From the NCBI RefSeq assembly GCF_000002985.6, contig NC_003284.9:8680001-8744000 (forward strand): DNA of 64,000 bases, read 5' to 3'. Position 1 is the stretch's first letter; every line of letters starts with the position of its first letter. The notes under the pieces were generated by a model. The model saw nothing but the letters and a program-made list of their open reading frames with translations, was not told the DNA's origin and did no database searches. Shown piece by piece: positions 34,259-44,400 of this stretch. The DNA comes from Caenorhabditis elegans. Taxonomy: Eukaryota > Nematoda > Chromadorea > Rhabditida > Rhabditidae. Position numbers and translations under genes: made by a program.

Positions 34259-34315
34259 TGAAAATGATCGTCACATTGGAAAGTTTTTTAAAACAATAAT
34301 ATTTTTTGTTTCATA

Positions 34316-36597
34316 CATGTTATATCAAATGGGTTGAACATTTTGATAATAAAATAGTGATCAGATCAGATATCTTTTGAGATATTGTAAGACATGCGAT
34401 GCGCATTCTACGAGCGAACCTTTGTTATTTTCCGATGTTTCCATTAATGTAATAGTCTGACGTTTTCATTTGACGTGTTCTTAAAATATCACTGAATTTC
34501 TCAAAATAAAATAAAATCACAACCTATGCGTGACACGTTGAATATTAGTAATTGCAGTAGAAAAAAAACAGAGTAAAACAGTCCTTGTCAACAATAAAAC
34601 ATTGAAATCAAGTTATATCTCAAGTATTTAGATCAATAAGTTTTTCAGATTTTTGGAACACTTGTGACACTCAATAAATTATCCATTGTACACGTATCCG
34701 TGGCTTTGTCATTTGCTTTTCACGTATATTCGTTGCGAGGGACTGTTTTTTGACCAAAAAGCAATATCAAAAGAGCATGATAGACTATTTGAGTCGTAAT
34801 TCAACCCAATATGATCATTTTTATTTGTGTGTTTTCCGTAGACAATATAATTGACTTGTTTTCCTTAGTTACAGTTGTCAGGGTATTTATTTTGGGCTCA
34901 GTTACTTCTTTAAAACAATTATTTTTGATTGGAAATTAGTCTTTGTTCTAAAGGTAAACTGTTTGTCAATTAGTTCCTGTTAAATTCTAGTATGCATTTA
35001 ATAATTCTTCAGTGCTTAATGTCAAATTGGCTGCACGGAAAGGTTAAGCGTTTCTTTCTTGATAGGTTGGGCAGATAACACATTGGAAACTGAACTTTAC
35101 ACTAGACAAATGTCAGTATCGAATAACTTTATTGGGTTTTGTGTTCACAAACAACTGAATGAAAAAAGAACTGAATCAATAATATATCTATTATGGAATG
35201 GGACCAAGTCTTTCTGAAAAGATTATCTATCTTCGTCACAGAAATTAAAATGAATAATTTTTTAAAAGAGTTATTTCATTTTTGTTGTAAAAACTCTTCC
35301 GAATGCATTATGTTCAACATAACTAATTGGTATATTCTGTAAAATTATTATATTTTTGTAATGAATGGACGAAGCATATGTGAACACTTATCCTTTCGGA
35401 TAAGTTTCTTTCTTTTTTCTTTCTTCCTTTAATAACGGTAGGCAATAATAAAAGGATTTATTGATGTAAATAATAAAAATAAACAGAAAATATCAGTCGA
35501 AGCGCTTTAGAAGGAAATTATATCATATCTCTACATCAACATACATCCTACATCAAACATACATCTACTGAGTTCTCTTGGGTTTTTATATGGATTGGAA
35601 TAATATGTAAATGAACACATAAGAGGTGATTAGCATCTAATATGTTAATCGGAATTAACAATACAGGAGAAAACTATTTGATATTATTGATATTTGATCA
35701 TCGAAAGAGAGGTCTTTCGACACTCCCAAGAAAGTGAAGAAAGGAAAAGAGAAGAAAGAGCTAGACATAAAATTAGTGATAGTCTAACGAAAATTAAGAT
35801 TTTGTTCCTTACTGATTGTGAACGAGAATATTTGGCCTGACAATCCAATTGAACTGCTGTTGACACCACTGCTCTAATATTTCTTTGTGTCACACTGTAC
35901 TTCCGACAATGCGGATTGATTCTCTACATCAACATACATCCACATTGATTTTTTTGATTTTTTTGATTCTCCCCAGTTTTTGATTCGACAGCATATGACC
36001 AGGAGTGAATGACCAACAATATTTTCGAGCAAAGGGAAACTTCGCATTTGTCGAAATTGAGAATTAATGGAAAATGTCGGCTAATCGTTGTAACATTCGG
36101 CAACATATGATTTTTCGAACATCGAAAACTTCCATTTTTCATACTTCAAAATTTAACGCATCGTTCAACAGTTGCTATTAATGGCTAAAGATAGACGATT
36201 GGCTAAAATTAATATTTCCAGCAGATCAACGATTTATTTATTTTATTTGGTGTTACTTACCGTTTTCATTACTTCGGAAAATATATAGTTGAAATATAAG
36301 GGAACTGGGGACGAACAGAATTGGAAAATGATAGAATGATGTTTCAGGTTGATAATAATGTTCAAACCCATGTACCCAATGTGTTAATCATAGAATCCAT
36401 TCAGAGTCAATACATTTGCAAAAAATTTCTTCAGAACATTTATCCTAGTCGAAGAACTGGAAACGTCTACTCTGTAATCTAATGTAAATATGTATATATC
36501 ACACGTCGCTAAAAGAACTACACACCACTTTGAAGAAACATTTATATTCACAAATGTACAAAATTGAAAACATTATTTGAAAACAGTAAATCATTGT
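34316..36597. other. 2.3-kb spacer between the duplicated His-rich genes
   Basis: No gene was recognised. A hairpin ACTTATCC-TTTC-GGATAAGT is at 35396-35415. A 21-bp direct repeat is at 35528 and 35921. The minus-strand open frames at 35684 and 35924 have no splice or homology support. Confidence 0.5.
35528..35941 (+). repeat. pair of exact 21-bp direct repeats 393 bp apart
   Basis: The 21-mer beginning TCTCTACATCAACATACAT occurs at 35528-35548 and 35921-35941. The intervening DNA shows no inverted ends or coding sequence, so it is probably a local duplication. Confidence 0.8.
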
Positions 36598-36664
36598 TCT
36601 TAGTAGGATCAAATGGGAAAGTTTACAGATTTTTTTTTAAATTTTTTAAAAAATTGCATCAGAC

Positions 36665-36922
36665 TTAATGATGTCCATGGTGTCCACCATGATGATGGCT
36701 TTCGTGGTGACTCTCGTAGTGTTGTACTCCATGGTGTCCTCCATGATGTTCTCCATGGTGACTCTCTTCATGGTGATGGGTGTCAACGTGTCCGTGATGT
36801 CCTCCGTCAGTGTGAACAACAGTTGGTGGCATGTATCCTGGAGCTCCATGGACTGGTGGTGGAGCATATCCTCCGTGTCCTCCGTATGGAGCGTTGTATC
36901 CTCCGTTTCCGTGGTACGACAT
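36665..36922 (-). CDS. His-rich small protein 4 (85 aa)
   Basis: The start is MSYHGNGGYNAPYGGHGGY at ATG 36922, 7 bp after an acceptor (ATATTTTCAG). The open frame continues upstream to 37252, but that part is intron or leader. The protein matches His-rich gene 3 closely, with H for Y at position 4 and a Glu/Val/Gln-richer tail (EESHHGEHHGGHHGVQHYESHHES). Metal binding is inferred from composition. It lies head-to-tail with gene 3. Confidence 0.85.
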   Translation of the reverse strand: MSYHGNGGYNAPYGGHGGYAPPPVHGAPGYMPPTVVHTDGGHHGHVDTHHHEESHHGEHHGGHHGVQHYESHHESHHHGGHHGHH

Positions 36923-37270
36923 TATTTCTGAAAATATATTGATCAATAAATGAAATGAGTGAGATATATAATCACAAACAAATAAAGTAAAATAAAAAGG
37001 TGAATTTTCCAGAAGTGAAGCTGAACAACTGATAGAGCATGGTAACCACGTTCGAGTATTTATAGAAATTTTTTTCAATAGTACGTCACAAGAGATAAAG
37101 ATGGAACTATCATGTGCTGGCGGTATTTGGCCCTCCCCCATTTTTGACGCCCGATCAGTTTGCGATAGAGTATGATGATATTTTTGTTTGCCTTCGTCAC
37201 TGTCTTCGTTTAACACGACAAAGAAGTTCAAACCTACTAGGGAGCGGAACAAAGATTAGTCATAGGTCAA

Positions 37271-37324
37271 ATGGGAGGAAATGATCCAGAAGATCAGTTC
37301 CTCCCTCATGATGTTGAAGTATGA
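37271..37324 (+). CDS. conserved 17-codon smORF, copy B (speculative)
   Basis: MGGNDPEDQFLPHDVEV followed by TGA; partner of 34205-34258. It lies upstream of and antisense to His-rich gene 4. Confidence 0.2.
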   Translation: MGGNDPEDQFLPHDVEV

Positions 37325-37385
37325 TGAAACTGATCATTGCCACATTCATTGAAGAAATTTACTGAAACAATAATATTTTTTATTG

Positions 37386-38577
37386 CATTTCATCGTGTGG
37401 TTAAAATATATCTAGAAATGTGATATGTACTAGCATTATTACATGTTAATTTATTTTGTATACTTGATCAATTAAAAGTGTTTTTGTTAATTCACGCTCT
37501 GAAAATAAAGCTAAATGGGAGACGATTTTTCAATCATAGAACAACGAACATATGATTACGTTAGAAGATATTGGAAATTTTAGGTTGAAAGTAAATCAGT
37601 AAAAAATATTTTTAAAAACAGAGCTCATTTATCAAATTAACTCAAGTTTTTTAATGATTTTTTTTCTAATTTAAGATTGCCTTGCTTGACATTTTTCAGA
37701 ACTTCAATTTGACTTGTTATTTGTGTGGTCAATCGACCTGTGCTCTTTATTAAACTAGTTTTGCTTCTACCTGCTTCAATTATCTTGGTTTTCCTTATAA
37801 AATATGTTAATTTAGGCTTTTGCAAATCAAAATTTATTGTGTTCAAGTTTGGAAAGCAATTACCCATTAATATTCAACGTTTTTAAATTAATTCCTGTTG
37901 AACTCTATGATATTTAGTACTGAATGTCAAACGTTGGCATTAAAAAATTGAACGTTTCCTGATAGTGAAACAGATGAAAATAGAGGATTTAAACTAAAAA
38001 AATACAGGTAGTTAAAATTTTGTCGGCTGTATTGTTTTCTTTCAAGAATATAAGTAAAAAAAACAAACTCATTCATACTGTTCATACATATTTCATTGTG
38101 AAACAAATTAAGTGTTTTCTAAAAGAAAAATCTCCAATCAGAACATGAAATCTCTTAAGAACCTATGTATGTACAAGTTGTTCTGTTACGGAAAACTTTA
38201 GTTGCGAAGAACAACTTAGTTTTGATGTTTCACTTGAATGTTCAGTAAAATTCTTTGCAACGTTTTTGATAATACATAGAAGCTAACACTTGTCATACTT
38301 TTACTAGTCCCATATGCGTTGCATTTGTTAAACACTTGTTCAGCTGTTTGCAAAAATTGGAGAGCATTGACAAACCTGATTTACCTATTGCGATTATCTA
38401 AAAAATTTAGAACTTATTCAAAAATATAAACATACTAACTACATATTTACTACTAAATACATATTTGATTTTCATCGGTTGTCTGTTATTTGAAACATAC
38501 CTCTTATCAAAAGTTATCGCAATATTTTTTTAATGGTTCATTTCAATTTCAATATCAAAAAAATTTGCAAATCAAAA
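37386..38577. other. intergenic region
   Basis: AT-rich DNA without recognisable genes. A minus-strand frame at 37637-37867 is unsupported. Confidence 0.5.
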
Positions 38578-38583
38578 TTTATT
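38578..38583 (-). terminator. AATAAA signal of His-rich gene 5
   Basis: The minus-strand AATAAA lies 58 bp after the stop codon. Confidence 0.6.
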
Positions 38584-38640
38584 TTACAATAAGTGAACAT
38601 TAGTAGGATAGTAAACCATGTTGATGTATTTGTCTTTCAT

Positions 38641-38904
38641 TTAATGCTGATGTCCTTCATGGGAGTCGTGAGCATGAGAGTCATGAGCATCGTGATGTTG
38701 CTCGTGGTGTTCTCCATCTTGGTGTTGAGTTTTAGCGCAGTGCTCTCCAGCCTGATGGTTGCCCCCATGTTGGGTGTCGCAGTGATCTCCTGCATGGTGA
38801 ACATGCTCTCCATCAGCTCCATGCTCGTGATGGTCCTCATGATGATGTTCATCGTGGTGGTCGTGATGATCACCATCTCCGTGTCCGTGTTCTTGGTGCG
38901 ACAT
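38641..38904 (-). CDS. His/Asp/Glu-rich protein 5 with cysteines (87 aa)
   Basis: The start is MSHQEHGHGDGDHHDHHDEH at ATG 38904, just after an acceptor (GACTTACAG). Unlike its neighbours it lacks the Tyr/Gly-rich head. It mixes His with Asp/Glu and contains two cysteines (GDHCDTQHGG, GEHCAKTQH), which would strengthen thiophilic metal binding. The length matches the cluster. The plus-strand met/val-rich frame is a shadow. The upstream region (39066-39190) has GATA, CRE and AP-1 motifs, and a TTTAAATA box lies near 38998. A metal-stress role is inferred. Confidence 0.8.
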   Translation of the reverse strand: MSHQEHGHGDGDHHDHHDEHHHEDHHEHGADGEHVHHAGDHCDTQHGGNHQAGEHCAKTQHQDGEHHEQHHDAHDSHAHDSHEGHQH

Positions 38905-39065
38905 TCTGTAAGTCGTGAACTTAAATGTAAAGTGTACTAAAAAACACAAGCTGGCAATAAAACAAACTGATGGTGAATTGCTGACCAAGCAGGTCTATTT
39001 AAAGGAAACTATGTGGTTATAGAACATACCACGAGGACACATAAAAATCGAGTTGGCATTTCGAC

Positions 39066-39190
39066 AGATAAGGACACATGTGGGTGGAGAAGAAAGGCTT
39101 ACTGTATACGATTGTTGACATAAGTTACTCAACTCGTTAAGTTCAACTTATGCGGAACACATCCACGTCAGAATATATGACGTTGACTCA
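39066..39190 (-). promoter_or_regulatory. GATA, CRE and AP-1 motifs upstream of His-rich gene 5
   Basis: AGATAAG (39066-39072), CACGTCA (39164-39170), TGACGT (39178-39183) and an exact AP-1 site TGACTCA (39184-39190) lie 160-290 bp upstream of the start codon, the same motif set as before His-rich gene 1. Confidence 0.6.
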
Positions 39191-40236
39191 TCCTCTTGAC
39201 ACAGACACAGTGGAGCTTACATAATTTTTTTTATTTGTAAAATTTAAAATTTTCCAAAAAAATCATCTTTAAAGAATTCCTAACAAATTGCAGAAAAAAT
39301 ATTCTATTATAGATTTGAATAATTATAAGTTTAGTTATGTGCAAATGACTTCTTCAAATATGTGGAAAAAACATTCTGACAAATTGGAATTATTTGTTAC
39401 TATTTTTTTGATCAGTCGTTGAATTGCTTTTCAAGTTAAGTAGCAACAGTAGAAAAATTGCCTATTAATTCCTGGAATTTTTTCAGTGGTCATTATTTGC
39501 TTCAAACTTTTAAACGTCACTTTTTTTTTAATTTTCAGACTTAGGAGCGACATTTTCTAAGCCTAATAATTAAAATACTTTTTACACATCAAGTAAATGG
39601 ACAAGTAAAATAATTACTGATTTGATTTTAAATGTGAGGTTTTAATACACAAGTACCAAGTATTTGTATTTTAACATTCTCGGAGTTCAAACAAGGAACA
39701 CTGCTTGCTCTAAGTTTCTAAAAAACTACATGTATTTCAAAATTTAGCTTATCACTATAAAATATTAACTGAAGATTCTCAAAAATCGTTAAATTTTGAA
39801 ATTTTTTCGTGAATTTTTCCATTTTTTACAGAGATTTTAATTTATTTCTTAGTGTATTTAATCAAAATCATTCATCGTTTTTACTCCGCCGTTGATAGAA
39901 TACGCTGATTCTTTTTTATTGTCTTTTCAAATCAACTTTAATATTGCCAGGACGTTTAAAGTAGTTTTCCTGTTGACTTTTTCCAAAACTAAACTATACT
40001 CTATTGCACTTGTCTCACGAAATAATATTTTGAGTGATGTCTGCCACTTTCCACGTTTGCTCAAACGTTTTTCTCAAACACGAGGAGTTTTTTATGGTAT
40101 TGATAAGCTGTGATCTCACAGGACTGAAGTTCACAAGCACAATCACATTGAACAATAGTTTTATCACATGAGTTGTTCTGAAAAATTGAGAGTGTGGATG
40201 AAATAGAATATCAATTATCATTTTTGGTTTGCAAAC
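39191..40236. other. intergenic region with degenerate MITE
   Basis: No gene was recognised. The degenerate MITE at 39540-39657 is listed separately. Open frames at 39892-40251 have no splice or homology support. Confidence 0.5.
39540..39657. mobile_element. degenerate relative of the 209-bp MITE
   Basis: The right end (39631-39657, ending ATACACAAGTACC) matches the inverted end of the MITE at 30509-30717. The internal CTTAGG...TCTAAGCC hairpin (39540-39563) is also shared. The left end is not recognisable. Confidence 0.6.
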
Positions 40237-40242
40237 TTTATT
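40237..40242 (-). terminator. AATAAA signal of His-rich gene 6
   Basis: The minus-strand AATAAA lies 73 bp after the stop codon. Confidence 0.6.
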
Positions 40243-40314
40243 TTGTTTCAAAATTTGCTAGAGAGCTTCAAGAAGTCAGATTATAAGTAGAATCATCAAA
40301 AAATAGTTTGATTT

Positions 40315-40758
40315 TTAATGCTTATGGTGGTGACCGTGATGATGCCCATGATGATGATCATGCTCCTTCCTTCCGTGTTTCTTATGGTGTCCATCGTGGT
40401 GGTGATCATCATGCACATCAACTCCTCCAGGAACAAATCCATTTCCTGGAACACCGGCAGGTGGCGAAGGGGTGTATCCAGCATTACCGAACCCAGTACC
40501 AGCAGTTGGTCCGGTGTAACCAGCTCCACCAAATGGACCGGATGGCTGATTCTGTCCCGCGTTTCCGTATTGAGCCTGTGGCCCATTGTAGCCACCGTTT
40601 CCATAGTGAAGAATTGGTACTCCATTTTGATCGGTATGTGGTTGACCTTGATGCACCGAATTATTTCCATATGGTCCGTTTGCTCCATTATATCCAGCAT
40701 TTCCATATGGTCCGTTTGTTGGGCCATTATAGCCTGCATTTCCGTAGTTGTTTGCCAT
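40315..40758 (-). CDS. Asn/Gly/Tyr-repeat protein with His-rich tail (147 aa)
   Basis: The start is MANNYGNAGYNGPTNGPYGN at ATG 40758, 4 bp after an acceptor (TTTTTTCTAG). The first ~115 residues consist of about eight imperfect repeats of (Y)GNAGYNGP. Then follows a linker VPGNGFVPGGVDVHDDHHHDG and a basic His-rich tail (HHKKHGRKEHDHHHGHHH). It is a longer, more diverged member of the cluster. The Gly/Asn/Tyr repeats resemble low-complexity phase-separating or structural proteins, an inference from composition only. There is no signal peptide. The upstream open frame to 40905 is leader or intron. Confidence 0.8.
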   Translation of the reverse strand: MANNYGNAGYNGPTNGPYGNAGYNGANGPYGNNSVHQGQPHTDQNGVPILHYGNGGYNGPQAQYGNAGQNQPSGPFGGAGYTGPTAGTGFGNAGYTPSPPAGVPGNGFVPGGVDVHDDHHHDGHHKKHGRKEHDHHHGHHHGHHHKH

Positions 40759-41719
40759 GATTCTAGAAAAAAGTTGATAAAAATTGATAATTAAGCCAAA
40801 CGGATAAGAAAAAAAAAAGAGTACAAAATATTTGAGATTATTAACATTTATTTTAGAAAAAATTGAAAATTTCAGTATAAACACATTTAGTGAATACACA
40901 AACAATAATTTTTAACTCACTTTCCAGTATAAAAAAATAAAAGCAGACTATAAAACTCGATGAAAATTTTCTATTTTAATTGACGACTTTCAAACGAGCG
41001 TAATTATCACTTTTTGACTCTAAATATAAAATGATAAAAATTTTCCGAATTTCGAAAAGTTTTACAACGTATGATATTTAATAATTTCGGCACCTTAAAA
41101 GTGGTTTTTATTAATTTCCCCACTGGCGTTATACACCTTTAACTACATTATTTAAAATAATTTTTTTCAAAAATGACCTACAAAGTTATTTCAAAACGAA
41201 ATTTTCACAAATATTTTTTAAAAAGTCTATGGTTTCCAACATTAATGTAAAACTATAATGTGTTATTCGTGGTAAGGAAAAATAGACCATGAATGCTAGA
41301 AAATATGATTTTTTCGTGTTTATAAATCAATAAAACGTCAGCTTGAGTGGGTTTAACCTTTCATTCAAAGAAACATCAACATCAGCATCTACCGTCTAAA
41401 ACTGTGACTCACGTCAGAACGACTCAAAGGATTCTCCGCATTTCGAACTGTCTGTTCAAATATTTACCGCCGCAGATTCGCTGAAAACAGATTTCTTATT
41501 GTTTGTTGCGCGCTGCTTCTCTTTCATCACTATTTGCTTTTTAACTTTGATGGGGATCGTGGTGAAAAGAGTATTTATTATTGGGTTTGTTGAAGATTAC
41601 ACCGGAACAAAAATGTAAAAGAAGGCATTGAAACACACTCTAAAATACAAAGATGGATTTGAAAATTAGGGGAAAATGAACAGTTAGGGGTAAAATGAAA
41701 GAATTGTCAGCAGCGTTTT
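40759..41719. other. intergenic region upstream of His-rich gene 6
   Basis: No gene is visible. A G+C-richer patch at ~41380-41540, with a short GACTCA-like motif, may be promoter DNA. The troponin T 3' end begins at 41720. Confidence 0.45.
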
Positions 41720-41725
41720 TTTATT
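41720..41725 (-). terminator. AATAAA signal of troponin T
   Basis: The minus-strand AATAAA lies about 40 bp after the stop codon. Confidence 0.75.
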
Positions 41726-41763
41726 TGTGATGATGAGGTGGGGTATGATGACGGTTGGAGCGT

Positions 41764-43542
41764 TTAGGCTGGAACGGCCTCGGCAGCAGCTTCACTATCT
41801 GGGATCACAACCTCCTGAAAATAATATTGTTTAGAGAAAATGTATGAATCGTGTACTTACAGCTCCCTCATTTGGATTTTGGCTTTGAACTGGTCCATCT
41901 TCAAACTCCTTATCTGGAACTTGAAGTGGAATTGGGTTGACTGGTGGCTTGGCTGCATCTCCCTCGGCTTTCACTTGTTCGACGTACTTTGGTGGTTCAA
42001 GGTTCTTTCTGGAAAAACGAACGAATATTTTTCATTTTTCTTTAAACACACACCTGATCTGTTCAAGTTCCTCGTTCTCTTTGCGTCCCCATTCTGCTGG
42101 CGGCCGGGATGTTCCGTGGACAAGGGTGTAGGCTGGCTTGACGAATGGGTTTTCGAAGAGGTAACGACGATCACCATATGATCTTCTGTCAGTCTGACGA
42201 TCGAACTTGGAGGCTGTGGTGATCTTAGGTGGATGGACGGAAGAGGCGGCTTCCTCTGGGTCAAGTCCTTTCTTGAGGGCCTTGTTACGAGCAACTTGGC
42301 GTTGACGCTCGTTGAGCTCTTTCAACTGAAATAATTTTTTGGGTTTGAAAGATTTGGAAATTTATGAATTTAAAAAATTAAACCCGACGATAAAAGCTAC
42401 TCACGTCGTACTCTTGACGCTCACGTCTCTTTTCCAAATCGTACTTTTCTCCCTCAAGCTTGACAATACGGGCATGAATTCCCTTGATTCTCTCCTTCAA
42501 ATCGTTTGGCATGAGTGTTGAAACATCTTGGGCCTTGCAAACAACGTTCAAAAAAGCTCTCTTGGCGTCCTCTTGTTGTTCTTTGGTGAGTCCTTCAGCC
42601 TTGGCTCCTTGAGCAAGGTTTCCGAAGTTGGCGGCTTGATCGCCCTTGTTGGAAACAGTGAAGTTCTTTCCTCCTGGGGCTCCAACGGCAGCTCCGGCGA
42701 ATGATCCAGCCATCATTTGCTGACGACGGGACTTCTCCTCGTTCTTGCGAGCCTTCTCCGCATCAGCCTTAGCTTTGCGATCTTCCTCGTCCTTGCGACG
42801 TCTCTCTTCATCTTGACGTCTTCTTTCGGCAAACTGACGCTCGTCTTCCTCACGCTCAGCACGACGTTTCTCTTGTTTTTCTTTAAGCTCACGGAGCTCT
42901 TGCTCCATTTGCTCCTTTTCGAGAACACGGCGTTGTTCGTAATCAAGAAGCTTGGCGGCTTCCTCTTCCTCGTGACGTTTCTTTGCTGCCTAAAAATTTC
43001 CAAAATATTCTTGAATCAATTTGAATAGATTGATAAATTCAATTCTAATCGACTGTTGAAAAAATGATAAACAAAATATATATTTCTAGAAATACAGAAT
43101 CAGTTCTATAGTTATAACTGATGTTCCATTACTTCTCTAAATTCGATCTACCCCTTTACACCCCTGTTTCAATACTTCTACTCAGTCAATATCCATAAAT
43201 TCCAATTACTCACAAGCATGGCAGCTTCAGCCTCAGTCATCTCTGCTGGTGGCTTCTCCTCCTGAACTGGTGGACGTGGCTTTGGTTTCTCCTCGACTGG
43301 AGCTTCCTCTTCGGCGGCTTCTGGCTCTTCCTCTTCAGCAGCAGCATCTTCGGCGGCGGCTTCCTCTTCCTCGACCTCCTCGGCCAGGGACTCTTCTACT
43401 TCCTCCTCCTCTTCACCGGAACTTAAATTATATAAACTTTAGTAAATTAGATAATTTATAAAAATTATGGATTCCAAAATTTCAAATTTTAAATTTTGCA
43501 ACTATCACAAAAAACTCACAGCACTTCCTCTTCGTCAGACAT
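41764..43542 (-). CDS. tnt-2: troponin T (428 aa)
   Basis: Six exons on the minus strand join in phase: 43520-43542, 43214-43421, 42989-42405, 42325-42054, 42008-41861 and 41814-41764. The order is an acidic Glu/Ala-rich N-terminus ([18 protein letters not shown], residues 1-65), a Pro/Lys segment ([14 protein letters not shown]), a long charged helix of tropomyosin-binding type ([19 protein letters not shown]...), a glycine-rich [11 protein letters not shown] insert, and a second coiled-coil half that forms the troponin core with I and C subunits. It closes with an acidic ~60-residue C-terminal extension usual in invertebrates. It anchors the calcium switch on muscle thin filaments. Codon use is strongly biased (GAG/GAA, CGT, GCC), as in highly expressed muscle genes. 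An acceptor (AAAATTTTTCAG) lies 8 bp before the ATG. The symbol rests on recalled synteny with the His-rich cluster. Confidence 0.93.
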
Positions 43543-44400
43543 GGTTATCACTGAAAAATTTTAAGTATTTAAAGTTTCTATCAGAAAAACAGTAAAAGAT
43601 TTTTTAAAAAAGTAGGTAAAGCCGAAAAACAAAAAAAATTCAAAACTAATTATTTTGCTCAAATACCAAAACTTAATTCTAAGTTACAAACTGCCTGAAC
43701 ACGTCTTCCGTTTCTGTGTCCAAGTTGGAATGAACAATAGAAATGTGTGGTTTCGGTAAGCCACCCCTTGAGCCTCCTGCCATCCAGTTCCCGGATTGTG
43801 GGGCGGGGCCGTTGGTGCCATTCTTTTTCATCTTCTCTTCCCGTTGCTCTCCTTATCGTTGTGTAACTTGTAACGAAGCGAGTCCGCCGGCGCCGAGAGA
43901 TCACATCTCTCGCGGGATTCGAAAGAGAAGATGGACCAAACAAAAACGACGGGTAGGCGGAGGTGTGCGTTGTAAACCTTGCCGATGAGCACACGGCAGC
44001 GACTTTGCCTCATGAAGAGGAAATAGATAGAAGAAGTGAAAAGAGCACAAATTACTGCTTGCTTTCTGTTTCTTGAAAGATAGAGAAGCAGCCGACGAGG
44101 AAGAAGAAGACAACAAACAACTTTTTGGGTTTTGCTATCTCTAGTCTTCTGGTTCTCCACGGGCTCCCGCGACTCGTCGCTTAGTCCGGAATAAATCTTC
44201 CGTCACCACATGGCCTAGAGATACGGGGGATTGTGATGTTTCGGTGAGAGACAGAAAACAAAAAATGAGAAAAAGTTTAAGAACAGCGAGTTGTGTTCTA
44301 AGCAAGGGCTGACAGAAAATCCAGGGACTTGGATTACACTCATCGTGTTTTTAATGATATATTCGGAACAGAAATTCAACAATAATGTTCATGGGAAACA
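43543..44400 (-). promoter_or_regulatory. troponin T upstream region
   Basis: The first 650 bp upstream of the start are clearly richer in G+C than their surroundings, including GGGGCGGGGCC near 43800. This fits a promoter or untranslated first exon of a muscle gene. Overlapping long frames on both strands (43659-44160) look like composition artefacts. The exact start site is not resolved. Confidence 0.45.

Larger units (their letters stand above)
33474..34315. repeat. segmental duplication, copy A
   Basis: This block contains His-rich gene 3 and about 500 bp of upstream DNA. It aligns by eye with 36598-37385 through the 3' UTR, coding region, leader and upstream region. Both copies face the minus strand. 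The strongest conservation outside coding lies at 34195-34260. Confidence 0.8.
36598..37385. repeat. segmental duplication, copy B
   Basis: This is the partner of 33474-34315. It contains His-rich gene 4 and its upstream DNA. A TATAAATA box on the minus strand at 37057-37064 is present here but degraded in copy A. Confidence 0.8.

Noticed and set aside
36668-36931. Met/Val-rich plus-strand frame opposite His-rich gene 4 (also at 33478 and 38593)
   Set aside because: ATG/GTG repeats are the reverse complement of CAT/CAC histidine codons; antisense shadows.
43659-44160. overlapping long frames on both strands upstream of troponin T
   Set aside because: Higher G+C lowers stop frequency; no start context, splice sites or domain; treated as promoter DNA.
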